Under the pieces are notes generated by a model, which made no database searches, had not been told where the DNA came from, and saw only the letters and a program-made list of their open reading frames with translations. A DNA stretch of 64,000 nucleotides. Origin: CAVQAH01 sp963784195 (GTDB lineage Bacteria; Acidobacteriota; Vicinamibacteria; Vicinamibacterales; 2-12-FULL-66-21). Below, one piece after another: positions 1-9,419 of this stretch (position 1 is its first letter; every line of letters starts with the position of its first letter). Location: contig CAWARA010000020.1 in assembly GCA_963784195.1 (NCBI GenBank), positions 62,001 to 126,000 of the forward strand. Reading direction: 5' to 3'. Position numbers and translations under genes: made by a program.

Positions 1-461
1 CCAGCGTCGTCGGCCTCGACCAGCTGACGAAGGAGATCGTGCGCCGGACGATTCCGTTGGGTGAGCACCGGCCGGTCATCGACGGCCTATTGGACATCGT
101 GCACGTCCAGAACACGGGTGCGGCGTTCGGGTTGCTGAACGCCGCCGACTTTCCGTACAAGCCGCTCGTCATGATCGGTATCGCGGCCATTGCGCTGGTC
201 GCGATCGCGGCTTACGCGACACAGCTCGGCTTTCAGGAACGGCTGGCGCGATTCGGACTGTCGCTCATCCTCGGCGGGGCTTTCGGAAACCTGATCGATC
301 GTGCGTTTGCCGGACACGTCGTGGACTTCGTCGACATCTACTGGGGCAGCTCGCATTTCTGGGCCTTCAATGTCGCTGACGCGGCCATCACCAGCGGCGC
401 CGCCCTCGTGCTGCTCGACATGATTGGACTCGGACGACAGCATGCATCCCATTCTCTTTGA
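1..461 (+). CDS. lspA: Signal peptidase II, 5' truncated by the window edge
   Basis: Lipoprotein signal peptidase, an inner-membrane aspartyl protease that removes the signal peptide of diacylated prolipoproteins. The reading frame is open from the window edge and already shows the DQLTK segment typical of the first loop. It continues through the NTGAAFG motif and then the two catalytic-Asp motifs, NLIDR and FNVADAAI. At least three hydrophobic segments remain; the first membrane helix is off the window. The next gene, lgt, overlaps its 3' end by 20 nt, so the two steps of lipoprotein maturation are coupled. Family assignment is firm; only the N-terminus is missing. Confidence 0.95.
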   Translation, partial: SVVGLDQLTKEIVRRTIPLGEHRPVIDGLLDIVHVQNTGAAFGLLNAADFPYKPLVMIGIAAIALVAIAAYATQLGFQERLARFGLSLILGGAFGNLIDRAFAGHVVDFVDIYWGSSHFWAFNVADAAITSGAALVLLDMIGLGRQHASHSL

Positions 462-1251
462 GATCGGCGGTTTCCCGGTTTACACCTACGGGCTGCTGCT
501 CGCTGCAGCGTACCTGCTCGGGCTGCAATTCGCCCTGATGCGCGCCCGCAGTCGCGGCCTCGACGCAAACCGGGTAATGGATCTGGGCATCTGGATCATC
601 GTCAGCGCGCTCGTCGGAGCGAAGCTGCTCCTGCTGATCGTGGACTTCGACAAGTTCAGCCGGAATCCGGCTGACCTGATGAACCTGGTGCGCTCTGGCG
701 GCGTGTTCTATGGCGGCCTGATCGCCGCGGTCTGTGTCGCGCTCTGGTACCTGTGGCGCCACAAGATGCCTGTCTGGACGGTCACGGACGTGTTCGCGCC
801 TGGCATCGCGCTTGGTCACGTAATCGGACGGCTCGGCTGTCTCTTCGCGGGCTGCTGTTTCGGAAAGCCCACGAACGTTCCCTGGGCGATCACGTTTCAC
901 AGCGAGTTCGCAGCACAAAACGTCGGGACGCCGCTCGGCATCCCGCTGCATCCCACCCAGCTCTACGAGGCTGGTGCGGAGCTGCTGATTCTCGGCTTTC
1001 TGCTCCTGACCGAACGGCGGGGCCGTCCGTTTCCCGGCCGGACGTTCTGGAGCTACATGTTCCTGTACGGCGTCTCGCGATTCATCATCGAGTTCTACAG
1101 GTACGATGCCCGTGGCATGGTCGGTTCGCTCTCGACGTCACAGTTCGTATCTATCCTCATCGTGCCGCTCAGCATCGTGATGCTGATCCTGCTCGCGCGC
1201 CGTTCCGGCCCTGTAACCGAACCCGTAGGCCGCCGCGCAAGAGCGGCCTAG
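442..1251 (+). CDS. lgt: Prolipoprotein diacylglyceryl transferase
   Basis: Transfers a diacylglyceryl group from phosphatidylglycerol to the lipobox cysteine of prolipoproteins, the step before LspA. The 269-residue polytopic protein carries the family signature GRLGCLFAGCCFG near residues 127-139, the HPTQLYE motif, and a late FIIEFYR helix. A TTG 18 nt upstream is also open, but ATG 442 (MHPILFEIG) gives the standard N-terminus. It overlaps the end of lspA. The cysteine-rich signature is the variant seen outside Proteobacteria. Confidence 0.95.
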   Translation: MHPILFEIGGFPVYTYGLLLAAAYLLGLQFALMRARSRGLDANRVMDLGIWIIVSALVGAKLLLLIVDFDKFSRNPADLMNLVRSGGVFYGGLIAAVCVALWYLWRHKMPVWTVTDVFAPGIALGHVIGRLGCLFAGCCFGKPTNVPWAITFHSEFAAQNVGTPLGIPLHPTQLYEAGAELLILGFLLLTERRGRPFPGRTFWSYMFLYGVSRFIIEFYRYDARGMVGSLSTSQFVSILIVPLSIVMLILLARRSGPVTEPVGRRARAA

Positions 1252-1255
1252 AAGA

Positions 1256-1298
1256 GACCCGAGCACCGAGTCCCGAGCACCGAAGCACCGAGCACCGA
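1256..1298 (+). repeat. Low-complexity GAGCACCGA tract
   Basis: The short gap between lgt and rluD is built from repeated GAGCACCGA units with small variations. A related tract lies at 31148-31184. It looks like slippage-generated simple sequence rather than a regulatory site. Confidence 0.6.
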
Positions 1299-2249
1299 AT
1301 GACTCACCTCCGCGTCGTTCTCGTCGAGCCCGATCACGATGGGACGCGCCTGGATAACTTCCTGACGGCGTTGCTGCCCGAGCAGTCGCGCTCGCAGCTG
1401 CAGCGCCTGATCAAAGACGGCCGTGTGACCGGGCCCGGCGGTGGCCTTCGACCGAGCACGCAGGTGCGCGCCGGTCAGACGTTCACGATCGACATACCGC
1501 CGCCTGAGCCGACGTCCGTCGAACCGGAAGCCCTGCCGCTGCGCATCGTGTATGAAGACGATGATGTGGTGGTGCTGGACAAGCCTGCGGGCATGGTCGT
1601 GCACCCGGCTGCCGGGCACCGCAGCGGAACGCTCGTCAATGCGCTCCTGCATCACGTCAAGGGTCTCAGCGGCATCGGCGGCGAAGTCCGTCCGGGCATC
1701 GTGCATCGGCTGGACCGCGGAACATCCGGGCTGATGGTTGTCGCCAAGCACGACGCCGCGCACCAGGAGCTGTCGCGACAGTTCAGCGATCGGGAAGTCG
1801 AGAAGGAATACGTCGCCCTCGTCTGGGGTGTCGTGCAGGCAGGCCGGCGCATCGATGCAGCGATCGGACGGGACCCGAAGGATCGTCAGAAGATGTCGAC
1901 ACGCGCGAGACGCGCGCGCAGCGCCGTGACGCGTGTCACGTGGGCGCGGCATTTCAAGGGGGTGTCGCTCCTGAAAGTCGCGATCGCGACCGGGCGCACA
2001 CACCAGATCCGCGTTCACCTGAGCGCGATCGGTCATCCGATCGTCGGCGACCCGACCTACGGCGGAGTCCATCGACGGGTGCCTGGCGATCTGCGTGCGG
2101 TGATGCGCCTGGAGCGGCCCTTCCTGCACGCGGCGCGGCTGTCCTTCACCCACCCCACCGACGGCCGTCGCGTTGATTTCGATTCGCCCTTGCCGCCGGA
2201 TCTCGAATCAGTAGTCGACGAGATCATCGAAGCACAAGAGAACTCGTGA
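1299..2249 (+). CDS. rluD: 23S rRNA pseudouridine synthase, RluA/RluD family
   Basis: Isomerises uridines in 23S rRNA to pseudouridine. The N-terminal ~70 residues form an S4-like RNA-binding domain (TRLDNFL, then SQLQRLIKDGRV). The catalytic domain follows, with the HRLDRGTSG motif whose Asp (about residue 137) is the nucleophile, then GRTHQIRVH and the C-terminal GDPTYGG segment. At 316 residues the length is normal. The frame stays open far upstream over lgt, but ATG 1299 is the only start that gives a standard S4 domain. lspA-rluD adjacency is common; here lgt sits between them. RluD is preferred over RluC by length and the S4 domain. Confidence 0.9.
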   Translation: MTHLRVVLVEPDHDGTRLDNFLTALLPEQSRSQLQRLIKDGRVTGPGGGLRPSTQVRAGQTFTIDIPPPEPTSVEPEALPLRIVYEDDDVVVLDKPAGMVVHPAAGHRSGTLVNALLHHVKGLSGIGGEVRPGIVHRLDRGTSGLMVVAKHDAAHQELSRQFSDREVEKEYVALVWGVVQAGRRIDAAIGRDPKDRQKMSTRARRARSAVTRVTWARHFKGVSLLKVAIATGRTHQIRVHLSAIGHPIVGDPTYGGVHRRVPGDLRAVMRLERPFLHAARLSFTHPTDGRRVDFDSPLPPDLESVVDEIIEAQENS

Positions 2250-2363
2250 TCGTAGTTCGTGGTTCGTGGTCGTGGCTCGTGGCTCGTGGCTCAGCCTGAT
2301 AGCCGGACGCACACGGAACACGTCGCTGAGTCGTCACGCCCGACCTGAAAGGTCGGGCCTACA
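2246..2363 (+). repeat. GTGGTTCGTGGCTC tract and GCCCGACCT hairpin
   Basis: The gap after rluD begins with a degenerate GTGGTTCGTGGCTCGTGG run (2255-2292). It then carries a perfect 9-bp hairpin, GCCCGACCT/AGGTCGGGC with a GAA loop, at 2338-2358, followed by CTAC. The hairpin is the minimal form of a family seen in long form at 27643-27735 and 52075-52153. It could act as a terminator for rluD, but there is no T-run. Confidence 0.65.
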
Positions 2364-2394
2364 GTGACAGATTACGCTCCACGACGAGGTAACG

Positions 2395-2916
2395 ATGGAA
2401 AGCGCGGAGGTTCTCTCGCACGAGCGGGTGTTCGACGGCAAGGTCTTCAACGTCGACCGCGACGTCGTGCGCATGCCGAACGGGCGGGACGTCACCGTCG
2501 ACGTCATCCGTCATGCGCGATCGGTGGTGCTTCTGCCGATTCCGGAGCCGGGACACGTCATCCTGATCAGGCAATATCGCTACCCGGTGAACCGGTGGCT
2601 GTGGGAGCTCCCGGCGGGTAACGTCGATGAAGGCGAGGAACCGGATGCCGCGGCGCGGCGTGAATGCCACGAGGAGATCGGCCAGGTGCCAGACACCATC
2701 GTGAGGCTCGCCGCGCTCTACCCCACGCCGGGCTACAGCGACGAAGAAATGATCTTCTATCGCCTCTCCGGACTCTCGGTGCCAGCAGAGGCGGCGGCCC
2801 TTGACGAGGACGAGGACATCGAGCCGCGAACGTTCCGGCTCGCGGACGCACGCGAGATGGTCCGCCGTGGCGAGATCGTCGACATGAAAACTGTTGCTGG
2901 CTTGACGATGCTGTAA
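2395..2916 (+). CDS. Nudix hydrolase, ADP-ribose pyrophosphatase type
   Basis: Probably hydrolyses ADP-ribose or similar nucleotide sugars to nucleoside monophosphate and sugar phosphate. The Nudix box is complete: it starts at Gly75 and contains REC-HEEIG, giving the metal-binding Glu residues. The upstream strands contain the IRQYRYPV segment that is characteristic of the ADPRase subfamily (NudF-like), and the downstream PTPGYSDE motif fits it too. The length of 173 residues is typical. ATG 2395 has a GAGG three bases upstream. It stands alone after a repeat-filled gap, so no operon partner is evident. Confidence 0.88.
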   Translation: MESAEVLSHERVFDGKVFNVDRDVVRMPNGRDVTVDVIRHARSVVLLPIPEPGHVILIRQYRYPVNRWLWELPAGNVDEGEEPDAAARRECHEEIGQVPDTIVRLAALYPTPGYSDEEMIFYRLSGLSVPAEAAALDEDEDIEPRTFRLADAREMVRRGEIVDMKTVAGLTML

Positions 2917-2975
2917 CGACCGGCCTCAGCCCAATTCACGTTCGTAATGCCCGACGTCATGCGCGCAACACGCCG

Positions 2976-5108
2976 TCACTTGTTCGCGGCGTTCCTCAAC
3001 CAGATATCGCCGGCGAAGGTGGCGTGGACCATGGCGAGGGTACGACCGTCCGCCGAGAGGCCGAACCTCACGTCGCCCGTCGGGATGAAGGACGGGTAGT
3101 TCACGAAGGTCGTTTGCCACGAGTTCGTGTCCACGAGCAGGAATCGCCGGGCCCTTCGCTGGCTCAACAGGAGTTGTGAACTAGACGGAATCCAGCCAAG
3201 TATGCCGCCGTCAATGGCAGCAGTCCGATACGTCCGGGAATCGAGTGAGTAGATCGCCAGCAGGTCACCCGATCGCAGCGCGAGGCGGCGGCCATCCGCG
3301 GACCACGCCCGGTGGTCCGCGTCTATCGAAGGCGACTCCGATGGTCCGCCTGGAAGCGGCAGCACGACGTTCTGTGGTGCGGAACTCGTGCGGCTCGCGT
3401 CGAAGATTACCGTGCGGTGGCCCGGCTCTTCCCATGCCGCGACGAAGGCGCCGTCCGGCGACCAGTGAGGACGCGTCCAGTCGTGCGCCTCCGTTGGTGC
3501 GTCAATGGACGGAGGTGACCACCGTCGGCACTGATGACCCAGAGGCCCCACCGACCGCCGCGGTCGGACGCGAAGGCGACGAGCTCGCCGTTGGGCGACA
3601 CCTGCGGATCGCGGTCGTGGTACGCGTCATTCGTCAGATGTCGGAACCGGGTACCGTCCCGTTCGACTGCGAAAATGTCCTCCGGATCCGAAATCGCCGC
3701 CTGCGCGAGCGCGAGCCATTGCCCATCGGGCGACGGATGCGGCGGCAGCCAGAACCGCGTGCCGGTCGTAACCGGTTGCGGCGGGCCGCCGATCGTCGCG
3801 GTAGCGGCATCGAACGACAGCACGCTGACGTTGCTCTCCGCGCGGACGTCAGAGTAAACGATTGTCCCGCCCCGGCCCGTCCTGGGATAGCTGACGAATG
3901 CGGTAGGGAGAGTGACCGGCTCGGCCGGGCCGGTTACGTTGCCTGACACCGGCTCGACGGGCACGCGCCAGAGCCCGCGCGGGCCGGCGCGATTGCTCAG
4001 GAAAAACAGCGCGCTGCCGTCCACAGCCCACACTGGGTTCCAGTTGTGGGCCTCGCCCGTCAAACGCCGTGGAGCACCCCCGGCCGCTGGGACCATGAAC
4101 AAATCGCGGCTCCAGCCGAGCGCACCCCTCGTCCAGAACGCAATCCATCGTCCATCAGGCGACCAGGCAGGATCGCGCGCGTCGTCCAGTTCGAGTCGCC
4201 GACTCTGCGCCGACGTCACGTTCACGATCCACAGCTCGCTCGTCGAGTGGTACGCTTCGATGGGTATCCAGTCCGTACGTCTCGTGGTGAATGCGATCTC
4301 GTCGCCGCCTGGCGACCAGGCCGGATGGAATCCGCGATTCGTCAAACGCCTGGGCGAGCTTCCGTCCCGTGCCATGACGAAGATGCCGCCCTCGCCTTGC
4401 CCCAACGCGAACGCGATCTGAGCGCCATCCGGCGAGAACACCGGACTGAGTTTCCGGCCCGGAGCCTCACAGGTGAGACAGACGGGCGCCAAGCCGCCGA
4501 TAGCCTGAAGATAAATCTCCTCGGGTTCGTCCCCATACGACTTCGTCGCGGTGTAAAGAACCCATTTCCCGTCGGGCGAAACGCTCGGCCAGAGGTGGAC
4601 GCCCGACGACGAGGTCAGCTTGACGTAACGTAGGCGGAGCCGGATCGTCCGGACTGCCGCCGGTCAGCGGCCACAGGCCCGCGAGCGCTCCGAGAACGCC
4701 GACGAGCGCGACCAGCGTCACCGTCGCCAGGCGCGAGGAACGCCGAGGTTTGGCTGCTGGTTCCACCAGTGGAGCAGCCGTCTCTTCTGTAGCTTCTACG
4801 TCAGCAACAAACCGGTAGCCGCGACGAGGTACTGTCGCGATGAAACGTTCGCCGTCGTCGTTGCGGGAAAGCACTCGTCTGACGAGAAACACCAACTGCG
4901 TGAGACTGGCGTCCTCGACCGCGGTGTCGGGCCACAATGCGTCCAGTAACTCAGACTTCGACACGACGCGGTGGCGCTGCTCCACCAGCATCAGGAGCAT
5001 GTCGAAGGCCTTCGGCGTCAGCGGGACGGGGATCCCGTCTTGAGCCAGTTCACGTCGCGACGGCACCAGCACAAACGAGCCGAACGCATATCCGCGAAGC
5101 TGAGTCAT
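2976..5108 (-). CDS. ToxR-like winged-helix regulator with membrane anchor and PD40 propeller; two frameshifts
   Basis: A one-component transcription regulator of a type abundant in Acidobacteria. Residues 1-105 form an OmpR/ToxR-type winged helix (LTPKAFDMLLMLVE, ending RRGYRFV). A hydrophobic membrane segment lies around residues 130-150. Beyond it is a TolB/WD40-like propeller with repeated SPDG and AWSPDG blades (SVSPDGKW, VFSPDGAQIAF, PHWSPDGAFV). The reading frame breaks near 4630 and again near 3515; removing one base at each joins the three parts (4467-5108, 3407-4492, 2976-3551) into about 710 residues. No ligand can be inferred. Divergent from the zincin-like gene at 5209. Confidence 0.8.
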
Positions 5109-5208
5109 ATCAGGCAGGAGGTAGTGTGTCGCGCGCGATTCTACAAAAATGACGGCGGCGTGAGAAATCGTGAGCCCCGCGTGAAGACTTCACGGCCACG
5201 GGAACGCG

Positions 5209-5730
5209 ATGCTGCTCGGTGTGGGGGCGTGGGCTTCGATCGCCGTCTTGATCGCCGTCGGGATGCAGTTGACAGACCCGGGGGGAGGTGAGACCCCGAG
5301 GGTACCGCCGCGCATCCGGACCGAATCCAGGGATCTGGCTCAGCTTGCGGCGCGGACCCACGAGCAGTCGCCGACGTTTCGCAACCTCATTGCCGTGCTG
5401 GAAGGCTCCGACGTCGTGGTTTATGTAACCTACGGCCGGTGCGCGGGCGACGCAAAGGCCTGCTTGCGATTCGTGTCGAAGGCAGGTCCCCATCGATATC
5501 TGCTCGTGAAACTCGACCAGTTCATCAGCTCCTTCCATGAACATCCGGGCCTGCTGGCTCACGAACTCCAGCACGCCGTCGATGTCAGTCGGACCGCTGA
5601 GGTCGTCGATGACCCGTCATTCCTCAGATTCGTGGCGAGCAACAAACAGCCGTCCACTCGCAACTCCGAGACGCTGGCTCAGCAAGTGGCGCGCGAGGTC
5701 ACTCAAGAAGTCCTCGCAAGGACGAAATGA
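5209..5730 (+). CDS. Small secreted or membrane protein with an HELQH zinc-protease-like motif
   Basis: A 173-residue protein of unknown function. It has an N-terminal hydrophobic segment (about residues 1-22, signal peptide or anchor) and a short linker. The middle region ends in LLAHELQHAVDV, which matches the HExxH zinc-binding motif of zincin metallopeptidases. The helical tail has no obvious third zinc ligand, although a later Glu could serve. An in-frame stop just upstream makes ATG 5209 the first usable start. Divergent from the propeller regulator at 5108, which may control it (inference from position only). It may be a true mini-protease or an inactive relative. Confidence 0.65.
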   Translation: MLLGVGAWASIAVLIAVGMQLTDPGGGETPRVPPRIRTESRDLAQLAARTHEQSPTFRNLIAVLEGSDVVVYVTYGRCAGDAKACLRFVSKAGPHRYLLVKLDQFISSFHEHPGLLAHELQHAVDVSRTAEVVDDPSFLRFVASNKQPSTRNSETLAQQVAREVTQEVLARTK

Positions 5731-5920
5731 CTTCGGTGTAACCAATCTGCCATCTGCGATCTGCCTTATCACGCGCCCTAAGACTGGTGCGTGCTTGCCT
5801 GGCGTGCCTGTACTTTAGCCCGCGCCCACTCGATTCGCGGGCGGTGTTGCGACAAGCGTCTCTGCGGGACCGCGTCGGGCACCGCACACTCGCTGCGCGG
5901 AGGCCTGTCAACTGGCGCCG

Positions 5921-6817
5921 TTACTCAGAGGCAGCCGAAATCGCTTCGATGACCGTGCCGACGTGCACCTCCACCGTGTCTTCGACATCCGCCGCATAGC
6001 CGCCGGCCAGCACGACCGCTACTGGCGCCCCCGCGTCGCGCGCCGATTCGAAAACCATCCGATCCCGTCGTCTGAGCCCTTCGAAGGTCAGCGCCAGGCC
6101 GCCAAGACGGTCACGCTCGAAGGGATCGGCGCCCGCCAGGTAGAGCACGAGCTGTGGTGCCGACGCCATAACGCGCGGCAACGCCTCGCGCAGACGATTC
6201 AAATAGTCGCGATCGCCGGTCGCGTCACCCAATCCGATGTCCAGGTCGCCTCGCGGCTTGAACATCGGATAGTTGTGCTGCTGATGCATCGAGAACGTGA
6301 AGACGGACGGATCGCGCTCGAAGACGACCGCCGTGCCGTTGCCATGGTGCACATCCAGATCGACGATCGCCGCGCGTTCGATGCTGCCGTCCCGCTGAAG
6401 CCGCCGGATGGCCACGGCCACATCGTTGAACAGGCAGAAACCTTCACCATGATTGGGGAAAGCATGGTGCAAGCCCCCACCGAGGTGCACCGACACGCCA
6501 TCTCTCAGCGCGTGCCCGGCGGCCTGACAGGTCCCGCCACTCATCATGCGGAATCCGTCCGCCAGCTCCGCCATCCACGGCAGTTCGAGTGTACGAATGT
6601 CGTCGTCCGACAACGTGCTGTTTCGCACCTTGTCGAGATATTCAGAAGTGTGGACCAGCGCGAGGTCGTCCCAGGAGCAGGGCTCCGGAGCGATGAGGTC
6701 GGAAGCGTCGAGGATGCGCTCCGCCACGAGCCGTTCGGCGATCCGGCGGTACTTGATCGTCGGCCAGATGTGCTCGCCGAGGTCGAGCTCGTAGCGTGGT
6801 GAGTAGATGACGCGCAC
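5921..6817 (-). CDS. Histone deacetylase superfamily protein (AcuC-like)
   Basis: A single-domain, zinc-dependent lysine deacetylase-fold protein of 298 residues. The HH pair is at GGLHHAFPNHGEGFC (near residue 116), the zinc-binding motif DLDVHHGNGT is near residue 154, and the third ligand region LYLAGADPFERDRLGG follows. All active-site positions look intact. The frame is open far upstream, but GTG 6817 (VRVIYSPRYELD) gives the standard N-terminus and lies 11 nt after the lon stop, so it is probably co-transcribed with lon. Substrates in bacteria of this family include acetylated enzymes and acetylpolyamines; the actual substrate cannot be read from sequence. Confidence 0.88.
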   Translation of the reverse strand: MRVIYSPRYELDLGEHIWPTIKYRRIAERLVAERILDASDLIAPEPCSWDDLALVHTSEYLDKVRNSTLSDDDIRTLELPWMAELADGFRMMSGGTCQAAGHALRDGVSVHLGGGLHHAFPNHGEGFCLFNDVAVAIRRLQRDGSIERAAIVDLDVHHGNGTAVVFERDPSVFTFSMHQQHNYPMFKPRGDLDIGLGDATGDRDYLNRLREALPRVMASAPQLVLYLAGADPFERDRLGGLALTFEGLRRRDRMVFESARDAGAPVAVVLAGGYAADVEDTVEVHVGTVIEAISAASE

Positions 6818-6828
6818 GCGGCGCGGCG

Positions 6829-9255
6829 TTACACCGTCGCCGCGTCGAGCGGCATGCCCGTATGCGTCTGGTTCGCGGAGGGCTGCAGCGCGAGCGCGAG
6901 CACCTCCTCGATGTGCGACACGTAGTGAATCGTCAGTTCCTTGCGCAGCTCGTCGGTCAGGTCTTCCTTGATGTTCTTCTCGTTCTGCCGGGGAAGAATG
7001 ACTTCCCTGATGCCATGACGCCGTGCCGCCAGGACCTTCTCCTTGATTCCGCCGACGGGCAGCACGCGGCCCGACAGCGTGATCTCTCCGGTCATGGCGA
7101 TGTCGCCGCGCACCGAACGTCCGGTCAGTTCTGACGCCAGGGTCGTGACCATGGTCACACCGGCGGACGGACCATCTTTGGGAATAGCGCCGGACGGGAC
7201 GTGGAGGTGTATTTCCGCATCCTTGTAGAAGGACGGATCGACGCCATAGCGCTTGGCGTTGGCGCGGAACCACGACAGCGCAGTCCGCGCGGACTCCTTC
7301 ATCACGTCGCCCAGGTGGCCCGTCAGCGTCAGGCTGCCGCCGCCCTGCATACGCGACGCCTCGACGAACAACACCTCGCCGCCGGCAGGCGTCCACGCGA
7401 GACCAACGGCGACCCCTGGATCCTTCGTCCGGTTCTCGATCTCTTCGTCGAGAAACGTCGGGGCACCGAGCATTTCGACGACCAGATCCAGCGTGATCAC
7501 GACCTTCGATTCGTCGCCCTCCGCCCGCTTGCGCGCGACCTTGCGGCAGAGCGCCCCGATCTCGCGCTCGAGGTTCCGCACGCCCGCTTCGCGGGTGTAG
7601 CCGCGGATCACCGAGCGGATGGCCGGTTCGGTGAATTCGAGCTGCTCCGGCGTGAGCCCGTGATTCCGTATCTGCTTCTCGATCAGGTGCTCGAGAGCGA
7701 TCTTCAGCTTCTCTTCCTCGGTGTACCCGGCCAGCTCGAGGACCTCCATTCGGTCGCGCAGCGCAGGCGGAATCGGATCGAGCACGTTGGCGGTCGTCAG
7801 GAACAGCACCTCCGACAGATCGAACGGCACATCCAGGTAGTGATCGCGGAACGTGTTGTTCTGCTCCGGATCGAGAACCTCCAGCAGGGCGGAAGCGGGA
7901 TCGCCGCGGAAGTCCGAACCGAGCTTGTCGATCTCGTCGAGGATGAATACGGGGTTCTTCGATTCGGCGCGGCGGAGTCCCTGAATGACCTGACCGGGCA
8001 ACGCGCCGATGTAGGTCCGGCGGTGTCCGCGGATTTCAGCTTCGTCGCGCATGCCGCCGAGCGACACGCGCACGAATTTCCGGCCGAGTGAGCTGGCAAT
8101 GGATCGCGCGAGCGAGGTCTTCCCCACCCCGGGCGGTCCGAGGAAGCACAGGATCGGCCCCTTGACGTCAGGATTCAGCTTTCTGACCGCCAGGTACTCG
8201 ATCACGCGGTCCTTGACCCTCTCGAGGCCCGAGTGATCGGCGTCGAGCACCTCTTTCGTCCGGCGCAAGTCGATGGCGTCTTCGGTCCGCTTCGCCCACG
8301 GCAACGCCACGAGCCAGTCCAGATAGGTGCGCGAGACGGTGTACTCGGCCGCGGCCACCGGCATCTTCGACAGGCGATCCAGCTCGCGCAGCGCCTCTTT
8401 CTTCACGGCCTCGGGCATACCGGCCGCGTCGATCTTCGTTCGCAGCTCGTCGATCTCTTTCGCCTGATCGTCGCCCTCGCCAAGCTCCTTCTGGATGGCC
8501 TTGAGTTGCTCGCGCAGGAAGTACTCGCGCTGGTTCTTGCCGACCTCCGACTGCACCTGCGATTGGATCTTCGAGCCGAGCTCGAGCACTTCCAGCTCTT
8601 TGATCAGCAGACGATTCAGCGAGTCCATCCGCGCGCGGATGTCGAGCGTCTCGAGGACCTCCTGCTTGACCGGCGTGCCGAGCGTGGTGAGGCTCGAGGC
8701 AATGAAGTCCGCCAGCTTCCCGGGATCGGTGATGTTGGACGACAGCGCCTGCAGATCGTCCGACAGCAGCGGCGACAGCGAGACCACCTGCTGAAAGTTG
8801 CTCTTGATGTTGCGCTGCAGGGCATCGATTTCGAGGTGATCCTCGTCCCGCAGCAGCTCGTCGGCCGGCGACACCGCCGCCTTCAGGTACGGACGCGTCT
8901 GAACGATCCGCTCGAGTCGGACCCTGGCAAGCCCTTGAACGATCAGGCGCAGGCTGCCGTCGGGCAGCTTGAACATCTTGTGGATGTGCGTGGCGACGCC
9001 AATCGGGTAGAGATCCTCCTGCAGCGGCTCCTCGACCGACGCCTCCCGCTGGGTAAACACACCAATCATGCGGCCGGACGACGTGGCTTCGTCGATCAGC
9101 TTGACGGAGGCCTCCCGCGCGACGGCGAGCGGCATGAACGAGTTCGGATAGAGGACGGTGTCCCGCAACGGAAGGATGGGCAGCTCCGCCGGAATCACGA
9201 GCGGTCGCTCGGCGGCGGCTGCCTCGTCCAACAGGGACTCGTCTCGATCGCTCAT
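6829..9255 (-). CDS. lon: ATP-dependent protease La (Lon)
   Basis: Cytoplasmic AAA+ serine protease that degrades damaged and regulatory proteins. At 808 residues it has the full LonA layout: N-terminal LON substrate domain, AAA+ module with Walker A GPPGVGKTS (about residues 371-379) and Walker B FILDEIDKLG, and a C-terminal protease domain with the Ser of KDGPSAG (about 690) and the Lys of GGIKEKVLAARRHG (about 735) as catalytic dyad. The ATG at 9255 is preceded by an AGGAGG. The HDAC-like gene follows after 11 nt. Confidence 0.97.
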   Translation of the reverse strand: MSDRDESLLDEAAAAERPLVIPAELPILPLRDTVLYPNSFMPLAVAREASVKLIDEATSSGRMIGVFTQREASVEEPLQEDLYPIGVATHIHKMFKLPDGSLRLIVQGLARVRLERIVQTRPYLKAAVSPADELLRDEDHLEIDALQRNIKSNFQQVVSLSPLLSDDLQALSSNITDPGKLADFIASSLTTLGTPVKQEVLETLDIRARMDSLNRLLIKELEVLELGSKIQSQVQSEVGKNQREYFLREQLKAIQKELGEGDDQAKEIDELRTKIDAAGMPEAVKKEALRELDRLSKMPVAAAEYTVSRTYLDWLVALPWAKRTEDAIDLRRTKEVLDADHSGLERVKDRVIEYLAVRKLNPDVKGPILCFLGPPGVGKTSLARSIASSLGRKFVRVSLGGMRDEAEIRGHRRTYIGALPGQVIQGLRRAESKNPVFILDEIDKLGSDFRGDPASALLEVLDPEQNNTFRDHYLDVPFDLSEVLFLTTANVLDPIPPALRDRMEVLELAGYTEEEKLKIALEHLIEKQIRNHGLTPEQLEFTEPAIRSVIRGYTREAGVRNLEREIGALCRKVARKRAEGDESKVVITLDLVVEMLGAPTFLDEEIENRTKDPGVAVGLAWTPAGGEVLFVEASRMQGGGSLTLTGHLGDVMKESARTALSWFRANAKRYGVDPSFYKDAEIHLHVPSGAIPKDGPSAGVTMVTTLASELTGRSVRGDIAMTGEITLSGRVLPVGGIKEKVLAARRHGIREVILPRQNEKNIKEDLTDELRKELTIHYVSHIEEVLALALQPSANQTHTGMPLDAATV

Positions 9256-9280
9256 AAGCGATCCTCCTGGTACCGCGAAT

Positions 9281-9366
9281 GCCCGGGGCGCGAATTTACG
9301 CGGATCGTAACGGGACGCGAATTTACCCGGATCGTAACGGACGCGAATGCACGCGGATCATAACCG
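9281..9366 (+). repeat. Three direct repeats of about 26-27 bp upstream of lon
   Basis: A unit beginning CGCGAATTTACGCGGATC and ending GTAACGG occurs at 9289, 9316 and 9342 with few changes, just upstream of the lon start on the minus strand. The 26-27 bp spacing is not helical-phase regular. It may be simple expansion, or binding sites for a lon regulator; neither can be decided here. Confidence 0.65.
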
Positions 9367-9419
9367 GACCGCGAGGCGTCACGCCCGGCAATCGCTTGAA
9401 TCTGAAAAGTGAGGGGGGG

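Noticed and set aside
7201..8091. Long plus-strand ORFs opposite lon (7201-8091, 8233-9363)
   Set aside because: They have no family motif and mirror the codon structure of lon on the other strand.
9281..9366. CRISPR array
   Set aside because: The three repeats are contiguous and imperfect with no spacers between them and no cas gene in the window.
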